The position numbers and the translations under genes were made by a program. A stretch of DNA of 64,000 nucleotides, from the NCBI GenBank assembly GCA_963693315.1, contig OY856186.1:90519047-90583046 (forward strand), given 5' to 3'. The stretch's first letter is position 1. Every line of letters starts with the position of its first letter. The notes below the pieces were generated by a model. The model did no database searches and was not told the DNA's origin. It was given only the letters and a program-made list of their open reading frames with translations. Shown one piece after another: positions 24,420 to 36,813 of the stretch. The DNA is from Diogma glabrata (Eukaryota > Arthropoda > Insecta > Diptera > Cylindrotomidae).

Positions 24420-24880
24420 TGTATTTTTTTCTATGACGTGAAAAATATAGTTTTTCAGTAAATTGGAAAAAGCTGTATTTTAATGCCTGTTCACCGATTT
24501 CTCAAAAACGACTCATTCGATTTGGATGATTTAAATTGTATTCGATTAAGATAAATGCCGAAGTGGTCCCATATTTTTTTTCTATGACGTAAAAAATACA
24601 GTATTTCAGGAAATTGAAAAAAGCTGTATTTTTCTATATATATTCACCGATTTCTCATAAACGACTCATTCGATTTGAATGGTTTTAATTGTATTCTATT
24701 TGAGTGGATTTCGAGAAAATCTCGTATTTTTTTCTAAGACGCGAAAAATATCGTTTTTCAGAAAATTGAAAAAACCTGTATTTTTTATGTATTTTCTTCG
24801 AAACCACTTATTGTATTTGGATGGTTTGAGCTGTATTATATTGCTTTAGATTCCGAGTTGGTCCAATATAACCCAAGTAG
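24420..24880 (+). repeat. Three tandem units of about 150-160 bp
   Basis: Three successive units start TTTTTTTCTATGACG, include GAAAAAGCTGTATTTT-like and CACCGATTTCTCA-like segments, then ACTCATTCGATTTG. The third is the most diverged. Satellite-like; no coding. Confidence 0.7.
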
Positions 24881-24889
24881 GTTTTGCCA

Positions 24890-25110
24890 GTCATTGACAT
24901 ACGGCCAAGCACTGGTCCATTAATGGTTAACAGTACTTGGCTATTGTTACTGGGCCAATACTAGAACCAATCATCGGCCGATCTATGGTTTACAGAAATT
25001 AGCCAGTATATTGTTATCCTTGAATGGCCAAGCACTGGTCCATGAATGGTAAATATTACTTGGCTATTGTTATTGGGCCAGTACTGTAGCCATGACTTTG
25101 CCGATCTGTC
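24890..25110 (+). repeat. Two tandem units of about 122 bp
   Basis: GGCCAAGCACTGGTCCAT appears at about 24903 and 25026 and is followed each time by AATGGT, ACTTGGCTATTGTTA and GGGCCA. GC-richer than the flanks. Confidence 0.7.
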
Positions 25111-26573
25111 AGTTTTTTAAATTTCACTAGAGCATTATCCCTTTTAGAAATACATAGTTTGAAAAATTTCACATATAGTTTAGTTATCGCCTTATCGGTT
25201 GAAAGACTATGGTAATATAGAAAAGGTTGGTATATGTTTTAATTTATTTTCATTTCTATTTTATTTTAATTATTTTGTAAATAATTTATTTAAATTTATG
25301 CATAAAAAATAATATTTTATATTTTTTTTAATGGCGGAGTCAGGGCGGAGTTTGCCATTACTCAGCCATTCCTGCAACTGCAACTGTAAAACAATATTTG
25401 TACAAAACGTCGGTGGTAAGTGCACAATCCCAGAAAACTGCGAAGCTCATGTACATTTTTGAATTTTGCCCATTCTTTTACTGCTGTGATCTTATCAGCA
25501 TCTGTGTGCATTCCATCGAAACTAATTTTCCAACATGATCACATAATTTAAAATTTAATACAGTGGCTAATACTATATTGAGAAACTAATTTAGATCGTC
25601 TATAAATGAACTTTTGGGGGTTTTAACCCGATCTACCCAATCTAACCAATTTTTTATTTATCCAATCTTTTTGGGTTTTGCCCGATTAACCTTTATATAC
25701 CCAATCTCTTACACATCACAGATGTCTAACATTCAATTCATGATGCGGTTAACAAAACTTTAAATTCAATAGAACTATACCTTCAGCAAGAAAGTTTGCG
25801 ATAAAATTAAATCTCTTTTCAAACATTCACCCAAATTATTTGGGACGCACGCATTGGGAAATATCAGGTATAAAACTACCAGTCGTGGTTCCTATTTACT
25901 GGTTTAATTACAGTTTATGAGAGCTTAGCAGCATCTATTAAAATTTGGAGTGGTATAAACCATCCTTAGACCATCCTGTAGGCGACGTTCAACAAATACA
26001 TTTCCACTGTAAATTCGTGCCTTTTAAAATGTTTAAGTATATTTGTCGGAATTGGCGGAAAATAAATATAACTCGATATTACTTCCCGAACGCATCTTTT
26101 TTATTTACCGAAATAGTCATAACCTATCTATAAACAGTTGTATACAGAACACGATACAGTGTAAACGGAATAAGTGAAATATTAGCGAATTTAAAATAAT
26201 TATCAAGGATAGTACAGGAAATTTGTATGCACAGTAAAAGACGCTTTTGGTGAAGATTTACTAGGATATGAGCACTTTATGAGTATTCAACGCATTGTTT
26301 AAATAAACTGGACGGCATTGTTCTAATATTCACGAGTATTTCATCTCTGCAGTGTATTTTCTTTTGCCTAAACGTAGCTTTGTGTGTCAAAGTTCCTATT
26401 ATAAATGGTATCTCTATTGCAATTGTAAACTTGGTGCAGCTTAACACTTTTTAACCCTATCACTTGTCTTAGCTCCCAACTTCAACTGGTATCTGCTTTC
26501 CTACCTTCAAATGTTTTGTTTTTTATGTGTTCAAATAAATCATTTTTTTAATAAATCCAAATAACCGTATGTT
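25111..26573. other. Intergenic
   Basis: No gene or repeat boundary recognised on either strand. CCCGATCTACCCAATCTAACC near 25628 is locally repetitive. Confidence 0.3.
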
Positions 26574-28404
26574 TTATTTGTTTTTCTTTGTCTTAAATTT
26601 TGATTCTAATTTGGAATCATTACTCAACGATTTTCGTCGACACAACATTTTACTACTCTTAACAATAACATACAGAAAAATTGCTACAATACAAAAATAA
26701 AATGCAAAAATATCCCAAAGTAAATACTGTGGCCAGCTCAAATGTTTCGCAGCCGATTTTAAGAATGGTGCACCTTTATGTCGAATAACATACTCAATCC
26801 AATATACACTAACATCCATTGGATGTACTAAATTATCACGGAACTCTGATGAAATTCTTTTAGCATTCTCGGAATACGATTTATTTATCAACAGTTCATT
26901 GATGTTCTCCAGCAAAACAGTTTTTGTGAGTGATGAAAATTTAATAATTTGCCCGAACCCAGCATCTTTTATTTGTTGAGCGTTACGATATTGATCAAGA
27001 TAGACCGGAATAAATAGTATCGGCAGACCACGATACACTCCTTCAATTGTTCCAAACAATCCACCATGGGAAATAAATAACACAACATTATGATGAGTCA
27101 AAATATCATTTTGGGGGAACCATTTACGTAATATAACATTGGGTGGAACATCCATTTGATCGTTTTTCGATTTCAAAAGCACAGTTTGCTTCAATGTTCC
27201 AAATGCGGATAGAATTGCATTAGCTTTTTCTCTTGGCATATATGAAATGTCTAAATACGTACCAAGTGAAAAATATATTACGCCATGCTTTGCGTTGTCT
27301 AAAACTGATTGCAAGTGAGCTGGAAGAGGATTTGGTGATCGAATATGTGCACCTGCGATATCTATCATGCCAGGTAATGACGGTCTTGGTTTTGATAAAG
27401 TTCGGTGACTATTCAGTAATCTAACCGAAATCGATTGCTCTAAATCATAAACTGTTGGAATCGAACCGATAATATGAGGGGCAAAGTATGTATCAATTAG
27501 TTTTTGTTGTTGTGGCAAGTAGTAGAAGTATCGCAAAATCATGTCGTAACTGCATAATAACACATTATAATTCCGTTGAAAGAAATTCATGTTATCGCCC
27601 CAATTCAAAATTAATTGATGTGGTACATGAGACCATGGCGTGAAAAGACCCATTGAACGATCCATATAGTCAGTATATCCCTGTGATGCTATAAATTTTA
27701 ACAAACCGTTATTCAAACTTACTATTGTGAAAATATTATTGCTTACATATGGTAAGGATTGGAGCATCAAATTTATGAGCAAACGCCAACCAACTTTCAT
27801 GAAAAAATTGCTCACATATTAGTAGGTCAAATTTTAAATCTTTACTTTTAATAAACTTTTGAATGTTCGGGTGGGATAATCCATATTCACTACTCATCAA
27901 TCCTAGATCCCAGTACATCATAATGCTAGCAAAATTTGATATAGAATTACTTCTAAACAATATTTCAGGAGAATCTAACAAATAAATAATCGATATATTT
28001 AATTATTTCGGAATGTAGACAAACATTTTTTTTTCTACTTACAATCTCTGTGCAAATCAAATGGAGGATCAATTAATACTTCGGTGTAGTTTAGATGTTC
28101 ATCCTTATATGGCAACATCGTCAGTGCTGTTACTACATGTCCACGATTTAGAAGTTCACGTACAAAATATTTTAATGTCACCCAATGACTTGGTCCGGGG
28201 AAAGGTGCAATAAATAATATCGAGAACGAGTGTACGAAGTTAATAAAACCAAAGATAAGTACAAGTTGATAAAATTTCTAAAAATATGAACATAAATAAA
28301 TAGTAATTGGCAAAAGTCACTACAAAAATACTACACAACTATTAATTTCTTACTTAATTATACACACAAGTGAATCAATCAAAATAAAAAAGTTGTCTTA
28401 CCAT
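26574..28404 (-). CDS. UDP-glycosyltransferase (UGT), four exons, about 526 aa
   Basis: Insect UGTs transfer sugar, usually glucose, from UDP-sugar to small lipophilic compounds at the ER membrane, in detoxification and pigment chemistry. Exons on the minus strand: 28404-28402 (the ATG alone before a GTAAGA donor), 28277-28043, 27974-27747 and 27688-26574. All phases match and the total length is typical. After the ATG comes a hydrophobic signal peptide (KFYQLVLIFGFINFVHSFS), then APFPGPSHWVTLKYFVREL. The donor-binding signature spans about residues 355-398: FISHGGLFGTIEGVYRGLP and PVYLDQYRNAQ, with the conserved His-Gly-Gly and Asp-Gln. A membrane helix lies at about 477-498, followed by a basic tail ending KKNK, which fits the KKxx ER-retrieval signal. 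Nothing is broken. AATAAA overlaps the stop codon. The substrate cannot be read from sequence. Confidence 0.95.
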
Positions 28405-29127
28405 TTTGACTTGAGATAATCTACTCTAATTGATATAATTTCACTGTATATCTATACAACACAAAATGCAAACTCATAAGCACAACTGAACTGCTGATCT
28501 CACAAAAAAAAATTATTATTTTAAAGACGAGATGAATTCCACTCCTTAAGTAAGAAGAACAAAGTCTTAGAATGTAAAATGTTTATACACAAATTTAAAG
28601 TAGAGGTCAAAGAGGTATTGTTTGGTTACAAATAAAATTTAATAGAATTTGTTACACCGAAAATAAATAAAATTCGAATATATTTATTACACATCTTATC
28701 AAAAACTATTATATACAACCAAACGAGATTATAATAGATAGTTTGTTTTATCCAAAAGTCGGGCAATTTATCAAAAAAAATAATGTTGTTGGACAATTAA
28801 TAATTATGTTGTTTCTTGGATGAAGATTAGAAAAAATTAAAATAGTATATTTTGCAGCAAGAGATGAAAATAAAGTTTTTTGAACGGTTCAAGAACAAAA
28901 ATGGTTTTCATCTTGTGTAAAATGCTATTTTCCTAAAATGCCAAGTTTAAACGAAAATTGAATGGTTGAAAAAAAAGTTGGTAAAATTGTTTTCACAATA
29001 AAAATGATATCTAGCAACGTTTTTCTAATCGCACATTTCCTTTATGCAAAAATTCAAAATTTTACATGCCTAATTATTGTTAAAAAAAATTAAAAAATGG
29101 TATGATTAACAGTGTTTGTCGCTGGCA
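28405..29127. other. UGT upstream region
   Basis: AT-rich; would include the UGT promoter and 5' UTR. No motif was assigned with confidence. Confidence 0.35.
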
Positions 29128-29221
29128 CTTAGCGCCAGTGGCGAAGCGTGCTTCTGAAGCTAGGGTAGACATACTCAAAAGTTTTATTAATATGCTAGTA
29201 GAAACCAATTAAAGTACATTA

Positions 29222-29315
29222 AGATGAAAGGACAGAAAGCTAAGTTTGCGAATCGAGGCACCAACCGAGATTTGCACCCACATTAAGTTTAAAATGACTT
29301 ACGTCCGTGCATCAT
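29222..29315 (+). repeat. Diverged copy of the 115-bp hairpin repeat
   Basis: Contains GAGATTTGCACCCACATTAAG and ACGTCCGTGCATCATATACT, followed by TTATTCGCCGCAAGC, as in the two units at 40247-41240. The left half is more diverged. Confidence 0.65.
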
Positions 29316-29523
29316 ATACTATATTTTTTATTCGCCGCAAGCAAAATATTTAAAAAAGATTGTTCAATCTAAATCAAGATTAAAAGTTTTAAAAATTTTA
29401 AAATAAAAATATTTTGTAAGAAGAGATTAACAAAAACATTGTTTTAAGTTTTGAGGAGCCATGAGTATTAAACATAAAATTCTTTGTAAAAGTACAAATA
29501 AAAGTACACGTACAACTTTCTCA

Positions 29524-29860
29524 AAATGCTAAAAATATTCCAAAAATTATAATAAAATCGAAAATTTAAACTTTTTCAACATTCCAAAAATTTTCTAAAA
29601 ATTATTAAACTATCAAAAATTGAAACTATTTTCAAAATTCCAAAATTAATGCAAGAAATATAACAAAATCAAAAATTCAAACTTTTCCTAGAATTCTTAA
29701 AATATTGCAATAATATATGTATAACAAAATTAAAAATTCAAAATTTTTCCAAAATGCCAATAATATTGCAAAAATTATAACAAAATCAAAGATTGAGACT
29801 TTTTTCAAAATTTAAAAATATTCCAAAAATTAATCCAAAATCAAAGATTCAAATTTATTT
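29524..29860 (+). repeat. Five AT-rich tandem units of about 65 bp
   Basis: Repeats of a pattern AAAATTCAAACTTTT - CAAAATTCCAAAAATATT - AAAAATTATAACAAAATC with moderate divergence, internal to the hAT element. Confidence 0.65.
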
Positions 29861-31493
29861 TCCAACTGTTCCTGTTATTCAGAAGTCGTGGAATCGAATC
29901 TGGAATCACACAAAAAATTACTCAAGAAACATCTAACTAATAATTTCAATTTTTGTTAAAAACGACATTCAATCTGCAACAACTTGATATTTGCCAACTG
30001 ATACTATAAGTTGGGAGGAGTTGAAGCTGGAAAGAATCATATTCCATGTCCAATTTCAAGTTCAATTACATTTCATGTTATACAAAAAATTAATTTTGTT
30101 TTACAAAAAAATTGGTAAAAAAATAAAATAAAATCGTTTTTATGACACACTTAAGGATTTTTTTGACACACTTCATGTCAAATTTAATGTTTAGCTACAT
30201 TTCATGTCATCCAAATAATTACTTTTATGTTTTATATCTTTCTAGTCAAAAATGTTTCCCATAATATGTTTCTCAAAAAATCGGGAAACAAAATATTTGA
30301 AAATCATTCTTTTGACACACTTATCCGTTTTTCACACTTATAATACAATAATCAAGTTTTTGTCTCACATACAGATGCCGCCCATCAAGATTTCTCGACA
30401 TTCACCGTTACTTACTACATTATCGCTTAAAATTATCGTTTCTTAGCAAAAAATATGCATTTTTTCGATGTAGTAATTACAAATAGTCTCACTTGAGCGA
30501 GGTAGCGTAAATCGTCTCTCCCTGAGAACTTCCATTCGTTTAGTTTAGGAGATGGATAAAAGAACCTGTGATATGCTGATAAGTTGCACGTAAAAAAATT
30601 TATACTAAGACTAAATCTATTTGGTGACCACTGAATAAAGAAATCATCTGAACTTTTCAAGTATTATACAATTAATCGATTTTGTGTATCATAAATTGTA
30701 CATTACTCCCATTTGATTTCATCAACAGTATTTCAGTATTTAGGTCAATTCAAAAATCAACAACAATCTTCTTTGTTTTGATATTATTTAATTGTTTTTC
30801 CTTAAAAAAACAGAAATTTTATTAGGATTCTCGGATATTCGGGCTTTTACTGTAGTATGATGAAACAAAATAATATATAAACAGAAATAGACATAAACAA
30901 AACATGTGTCCAAGAAGGAACAAAAGTTGAAAATTTGTTGATGTTGCTATTGCTTTTCTAATTATTGTATTAAAACTTATTGATTTTCTTTGAACGTTTG
31001 ACAAAATAGTATTAAGTCGAGATTATGCGAAAAATATGAAAACAAAGTTTCATATTCATATTATGTTTGGGTAGACACTGTCTAGTGTGTCTAAACCGAC
31101 GCTTCGCCACTGCTTAGCGCAAGTTTTCAAATAACATATAGTGAATCCTTTTTGCCTGTACCGAACAAGTTCCAACACCGATTTATCGAAATTTGTATTC
31201 TTTTGGGTACAGTGCAATACAAAAAATACAAATTTAGATAATTCGGTGTTGTAATTTGTTCGGTACAGTCGAAGAATTTTAATTGCACAGAGCTTCAATT
31301 TACTGCTAATTTTTGAAACCTAATTGCAGATTCTATATATTTATCTGTGATCAAAACGAAATCGATTAAATTATTTCATTGTTACTGCGCAGCATATAGT
31401 GTGTTGCACAACAACATATACGTTTTCTTTAATAAAAAAATGTTGTGTAGACTTACATATTGGTCACAGTAACACAGTAACACAATCGCTGCA

Positions 31494-32028
31494 GGTAATC
31501 GAACTTTCTACTCAATTAAACCTCTCCTTGGATCACCGGATGTATCAACTAACACCAAGCTCAAGTTATACAAGACATTGATTAGACCGGTTGTGATGTA
31601 TGGGTCACAAACGTGGACCCTTACACAAAATGACGAATCGCATTTATCTGTATTTGAGCGTAAGATCCTACGCTACATTTTTGGTCCACTTAAGACAGAC
31701 GATGGAGAGTATAGAACCCGGTATAACTTTGAGATCAGAGACCTTCTTGAGGGTCCTGATATAATAGGTTGTATCCGTTCTAATAGGATTGCTTGGTTTG
31801 GGCATGTTCTACGAGCCGATTCACAGTCTGGAATGATTAGAAAAATGTACGTTAGTACCCCAGGGAGTGGTAGACCGCGAGGTAGACCACGACTACAATG
31901 GGAGACTGACGTAATAAACGACCTTAAAAAAATCGGCTGCCATGGTAATTATGTCGCTGTTGCGAATGACCGTGGTGAATATTCAAAGCTGATTAACCTG
32001 GCAACGCTCCTACATGGAGCATGAACGC

Positions 32029-32059
<31 letters not shown>
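31494..32059 (+). mobile_element. 5'-truncated RTE-like LINE with poly-A tail
   Basis: Only the end of the RT protein is present, running to a stop at 32022-32024. Readable parts are KLYKTLIRPVVMYGSQTW, FERKILRYIFGP, GHVLRADS and GRPRGRPRLQWETDVINDL. It is followed within seven bases by a 28-base poly-A run (32032-32059). The frame is unbroken over about 175 codons, so this copy is younger than its relative at 9890-10740. Target duplication is uncertain; AACACAAT occurs near both ends. Confidence 0.85.
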
Positions 32060-32060
<1 letters not shown>

Positions 32061-32086
32061 ACAATAACACTTTTTAACTTTTTTAG

Positions 32087-32249
32087 ATCTCACAACAACA
32101 TTCGTTCTGAGGTGTTGATGGACGCTTTGTTTAAACCTTTGCAAGTTGAAGGCACTCAAGAATATTTATTTCAGCCACTCAATACTAATGAAACAAATAT
32201 TTTTTCTAGGATAACAATTATTGGACATGTTTATGGTAACACAACATAG
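32087..32249 (+). other. Possible terminal exon or unassigned reading frame
   Basis: A T-rich tract and TTTTTTAG at 32080-32086 precede a 53-codon open frame to a TAG at 32247: SHNNIRSEVLMDALFK, then PLQVEGTQEYLFQPLN and onward. It looks like an acceptor plus coding exon, and the LINE poly-A lies directly upstream, as if inserted in an intron. I do not recognise the protein and find no partner exon. Confidence 0.25.
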
Positions 32250-32299
32250 TTCTCTTGATTCATATTTTTTTTTTATTGAATTTGATGTTTCTCTCAGTT

Positions 32300-34030
32300 A
32301 ATAACAGTGTGGCAAAGTAAGTAAAGCTTTTGGGGGGAGGGAGTCGGTTTTGAAAGTCTCATTTGTCGGTTTTTTGGTTTTATCTCGAAAACTATGCGTC
32401 CTACCGATATGACCACTCTGTACAAAATGAAAGCTGATTAAATTTTCTACAAATTTTTTGATATCTTGTATACTTTTCAAGATATCGGGTCTTGGAAGTC
32501 TGTAATTTTTGAAAAAAAAAATGTTTGCTTCACATTTTTGCTCTTTTTACCGGATAACAACGGTGCACCGAAAAACTAAATGCTTTTTTCAATAATATAT
32601 GTTACTGTACTATTTTATCTATTTTCCTTCAAATGTTAAAACAGTTTCAGTGTTGAGCATGAAATCTGAAGTTTTGCGACAACTGTCGACTAATGAATCT
32701 ATAAATTTCTCACCATTCTGGGTCAACGTATTGGTCGAAATATGCACAATTATTCACACATATTCAGTACTGGACGTCTAAATAGAACATATACTCATTT
32801 TAGATAATAGACTTGTAAACCCGCTGACCAGACCAGGTTCCTCACACTTAATTAAAGAAGATCTAGATCATTTTAATGGGAAAATATTTTGCTATGACCA
32901 TGTTTGTGCATATATGAGTGTTTATAAGGCATTGTGAAAGTTTTACAAAATACAACCATTAAGTGAAAACGAAGTTTATTGACATAGAAAAGTAAATTAA
33001 CATAAAACATTACAACAGTAGGTACCATTCAGTCAATTTCTTGCTCTCTTGGAGGGGAAAGGACCTTGATCCTCGTCTTTGTTTTCATCTTCTTTTTCTC
33101 TGTTATATTCTCCGTCAGACCCGTGTAGGGAAACGACCAGAGAACCCTCCTGTTCTTCTACATCTTCGGAGTCAACTTGAAGGACTCCATTCAGACAGTT
33201 CCCCTGGCAATTTTGGCATGCTGGGAAACATTTGAGGATTTATTTTGCAACCACACTTCGGGCTTGCACAGTCTTTCGTGCATCGGTAGAAAATCATTTT
33301 CAGAATATCGTCCGGTGTAGCTGCTAACTCACTGTGTGTTGGGACCAGGCAGTTGTTCTCAATCTTCCACCCATAGATCTGAGGAGGCAGGTCATTTACC
33401 AGCCACAGCTGAACTTGGTTGGATGTTCGGAGGGAATGCTGTTTTACTGCTACCTCGGTGGGAGGAAGACAAGAGATATCAAGTTTGGTTGTGGCCACCG
33501 ATTTTAAGAATAACTTGTACCTGTAGGCATTGAGGGAGGCTTCTTTTGCTGGAGCCCCATACTATCTCAAGATGCAGGTTTCACCTGCCTTTTGCACTTG
33601 GGCGGTGGTGGAGGAAGGATGTAAAGACCGCTACTGCTTTCTGGACCTCTGGCGACTTCAGATACAAATTCGCAAATTGAACTTCCTTTTTCGAAATGCG
33701 GAAGATGTTGTGTCGCATCTAGTAAATGCGTGCAAAAACCGCACGTCCCTGAGACACTGAATCACTTGAGCTACGTTTAAATTGACTACTTTGAGAGATC
33801 AAAACTCCTGGAATCTGCAGCTCTCACCGTTTCCTAGTACAGCCTCGAAAGCATGTCTCGCAAGCTATACAAGATATCAAAAAACATGACTGAGTAAAAC
33901 TTGTAGCAAATTTAATCAGCATTCATTTTGTAAAGAAGAAGCGTCCTACCGACACGCATAGTTTGTGAGATATAAACATAAAACCGAAAAATGAGATTTT
34001 TAAACTCCGCATGCCCCCGGCTTAAGGGCT
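32300..34030. mobile_element. Inverted-repeat element carrying a Cys-rich protein relic
   Basis: About 200 bases near 32310-32520 recur, inverted and diverged, at about 33850-34020: TCTCATTTGTCGG versus TCTCATTTTTCGG, AACTATGCGT, and TTTTTTGATATCTTGTATA in both. Between them lies a degenerate minus-strand coding region. This layout fits an old DNA transposon with long inverted ends; exact termini and target duplication were not found. Confidence 0.55.
33040..33760 (-). pseudogene. Degenerate Cys-rich (CXC-like) protein, transposon-associated
   Basis: Minus-strand reading gives CLPPTEVAVKQHSLRTSNQ, then YGWKIENNCLVPTHSE, AATPDDILKMIFYRC and the Cys cluster CTKDCASPKCGCK. After a one-frame shift it continues CFPACQNCQGNCLNG and an acidic tail ending KRARN-stop near 33040. 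The order GW..LVP, then C-x3-C, C-x-C, C-x2-C-x2-C matches a tail I know from many uncharacterised repetitive insect proteins, but I cannot name the family. Upstream parts (33500-33760) contain in-frame stops. It lies inside the inverted-repeat element above, so it is probably its former coding region. Confidence 0.6.
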
Positions 34031-34299
34031 ACGGGCGGGGACTTTTGATATGTTCACCTCCTAACTAGTCCAAACAAAGTTACGAAGTCATAAATTGTGT
34101 TTCAAGCATTTCCCTCCATACCTTTTTTTGAGCATTCGTTGCCTGGACTATACGCGATGTAAAGAAATGGAATAATACTTTTGTAATATGACAGATAGAT
34201 ATTTGATATTTTGCTTTTGATCGATAGTACAACAAAATAGTATACAGCAAAATATTATTGGGGTCTATTTAGTAAAATCTTTTATCGAAAGTTTCTACT

Positions 34300-35775
34300 A
34301 TTGATGAAAAACGTGTTCTAGACAGAGTTGTGAAAACTTGATCATTTTTGATTTTCCTTAAACTTGGCATATAAGTAGTATGGACAAAATACAAAATACC
34401 ACTTATTTTAAATTTTTTTTAAAGTGCATAGTTTGAGCATAGGGGGCACCCCAACATGCATGAAAAATTAAAATTCTGCCAATCCGATGTAACTTTGAAA
34501 TTAAATTGCTCAAGAACGGCTATACCGATTTCATCAAACTTTTTCTTGTTTGATAGATGATTAATTAGTCGTTTGAAAAAAAATTCATTTATTGTTTTTG
34601 TAATTAATTTTTAAATAAAAATATTAAAAAAACTTTTTAAAGATGGCGCTAAGGTCGATGATCAACTGGAATTAAATAAATTTTTTTTCCTGAAAATAGT
34701 TCTATCCTTACTCTAAAATATATCAAATTAACTCAGAGGCTTTAATTTTCGTTCTTAAAATATTTAATTTTAAAGATTTTTAGTACGACTGAAATTCGAA
34801 TTTTTCTTCATTTTTTCAAACAACTTCCATTAACAAAAAATTTTAAAATCAATTAAATTTTAATTATTTTTTTTTTTTAAATATATTTTAAATATAGCTC
34901 TAACCTTACTTTAAAATATATCAAATTTACAATTAGAGGCGTTAATTCGTGTTCTTGAGATATTTAATTTTAAAGATTTTTAGTCCGTCTAAAATTGTAT
35001 TTGTTCATTATTTTTTCGAACAATTTATATCATCAAAAAATTTTAGCCACTGAAGTTCGAGAAAATAATGAACAATTAGAATTTTAATCGGACTAAAAAT
35101 CTTTAAAAGTAAATATCTCAAGAACACGAATTAACGCCTCTTTGTAAATTTGATATATTTTAAAGTAAGGTTAGAGCTATATTTAAAAAAAAAAAAAGTT
35201 AAAATTTAATTAATTTAAAAATTTTTTGTTAATGGAAGTTGTTTGAAAAAATGAAGAAAAATTCGAATTTCAGTCGCACTAAAAATCTTTAAAATTAAAT
35301 ATCTCAAGAACAAAAATTAACGCCTCTGAGTAAAATTGATATATTTTAGAGTAAGGATAGAACTATTTTCAGAAAAAAAAATTAATTTAATTCCAATTGA
35401 TCTTCGACCCTAGCGCCATCTTTAAAAAAGTTTTTTTAATATTTCTATTTAAAAATTAATTATAAAAACAATAAATGAATTTTTTTTCAAACGACTAATT
35501 AATCATCTATCAAACAAGAAAAAGTTTGATGAAATCGGTATAGCCGTTCTTGAGCAATTTAATTTCAAAGTTACATCGGATTGGCAGAATTTTCATTTTT
35601 CATGCATGTTGGGGTGCCCCCTGTGCTCACACTATGCACTTCAAAATTTTTTTTAAATAAGTGGTATTTTTTATTTTGTCCATACTACTTATATGTCAAG
35701 TTTCAGGAAAATCAAAAATGGTCAAGTTCAAATTTCGACTTTTTCACCTGCGTAGATCACGTTTTTCATCTAATT
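34300..35775. repeat. 1.47-kb near-perfect palindrome (fold-back element)
   Basis: The left arm (34300 to about 35035) recurs inverted in the right arm (about 35040-35775). Examples: GGCGCTAAGGTCGATGATC near 34647 with the inverse of GATCTTCGACCCTAGCGCC near 35400; TTGCTCAAGAACGGC near 34508 with its inverse near 35546; CACCCCAACATGCATGAAAA near 34448 with its inverse near 35600. The arms meet around 35038 with little loop. A third, single-armed copy lies at 23690-24010. No ORF. Confidence 0.88.
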
Positions 35776-36215
35776 CTTCTATTTTTTATATGAAGTTTTA
35801 TTTTCTCGTTATAAGCAAGCAATATTCCTAACTAAAATATTCTTTTAATAGCATCAGTCACTCCAACGGGTGATTGTAAACATTTTCAGTATGCCTAGCG
35901 TCAAAAATAATACACAAATACTTCTATTGGCCCTTTCCACACTTGTATATAGTGCAACACATTACTTCTTCGTTTCTTGCCTCTTTGCCTATAAATTGTG
36001 TATAAACTAATTAAAATTTGGCAACTCCAATTTAGTTTATAGGCAATTTTTAGACAAATAGGTAAGAAACGAAGAAGTGATTCGTTGCGCTAAATACAAC
36101 TGTGGAATAGGCCACTAATTAAGACTTAATACTTTATTTACAAAAACTACTGGAAGGATAACTTCTATTTACACGATTTCGTGCATATGAAATATGGTCA
36201 TATACAAACTTTTTA
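35776..36215. other. AT-rich spacer with a small inverted repeat
   Basis: AAACGAAGAAGTG near 36066 and CACTTCTTCGTTTC-like sequence near 35963 form a diverged inverted pair around a centre near 36015. Otherwise nothing recognised. Confidence 0.4.
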
Positions 36216-36472
36216 GAACATTAAACTTATTTGAACAAGACAGATTTCCATTTATATAGTAATGTTTTATAAAATACTTAATTAAAAATTTGAATCTAAT
36301 GAAGTTATAATAAAAATGCAAAATAGCACTACATATTAAAAATTTTTTAAAAATAAAATAATTAAAAAGTGAGAAGAATGATGACTAGACCTTTAAGATG
36401 CATGGTTATGTTACTTTAACATAAATACAATTGTCAATACGATGAATGACATCTGTATCTAAGTATCTTAAA
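36216..36472 (+). repeat. Copy of the Penelope-flank repeat, inverted relative to 46552-46806
   Basis: About 250 bases match the reverse complement of 46552-46806, including AAGATGCATGGTTATGTTAC and ATGAATGACATCTGTATCTA. The two copies are in opposite orientation about 10 kb apart. Confidence 0.75.
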
Positions 36473-36813
36473 TTATGTGTACTGAAATATATAAATATAA
36501 ACAAACAAAGATTAAATAAAAGTAAAATTAAATAAAATTGAATTATTAGTGGGGTGGAATAGCAGAAAATTAGTAGGTTTCTGGCTACCAGCATGAAACT
36601 TTCCACACTTTGGCTTAATGTGTGTTAGATCAAAATTCTGCCCAGACCCCATTGTTCAGACCCCCTGGCTTAAAATGGCGGCCAAAATGGCGATGCTACT
36701 AGTTTAAAAAGAAAATTTGCTGAAATCGGCCATGTTTGATATCATTTAATATGCTTAAGGGTTATATATCTTGTTATTTTTGTCAATTCCTTAATTTTTT
36801 CTCAATTCCTTAA

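Larger units (their letters stand above)
29136..31112. mobile_element. Non-autonomous hAT transposon, 1,977 bp, with perfect TSD
   Basis: Ends are CAGTGGCGAAGCG (29136-29148) and its exact reverse complement (31100-31112). The 8 bases CTTAGCGC flank both ends (29128-29135 and 31113-31120), the hallmark 8-bp target duplication of hAT elements. Inside are AT-rich tandem units and one copy of the hairpin repeat also seen at 40247 and 40761. No transposase domain was recognised, so it would need one in trans. Confidence 0.92.

Noticed and set aside
27736..27815. UGT frame starting at 27815 (413 codons) and the tail of the frame ending at 27736
   Set aside because: Both read into an intron (27689-27746); splicing 27747 to 27688 gives a continuous UGT protein.
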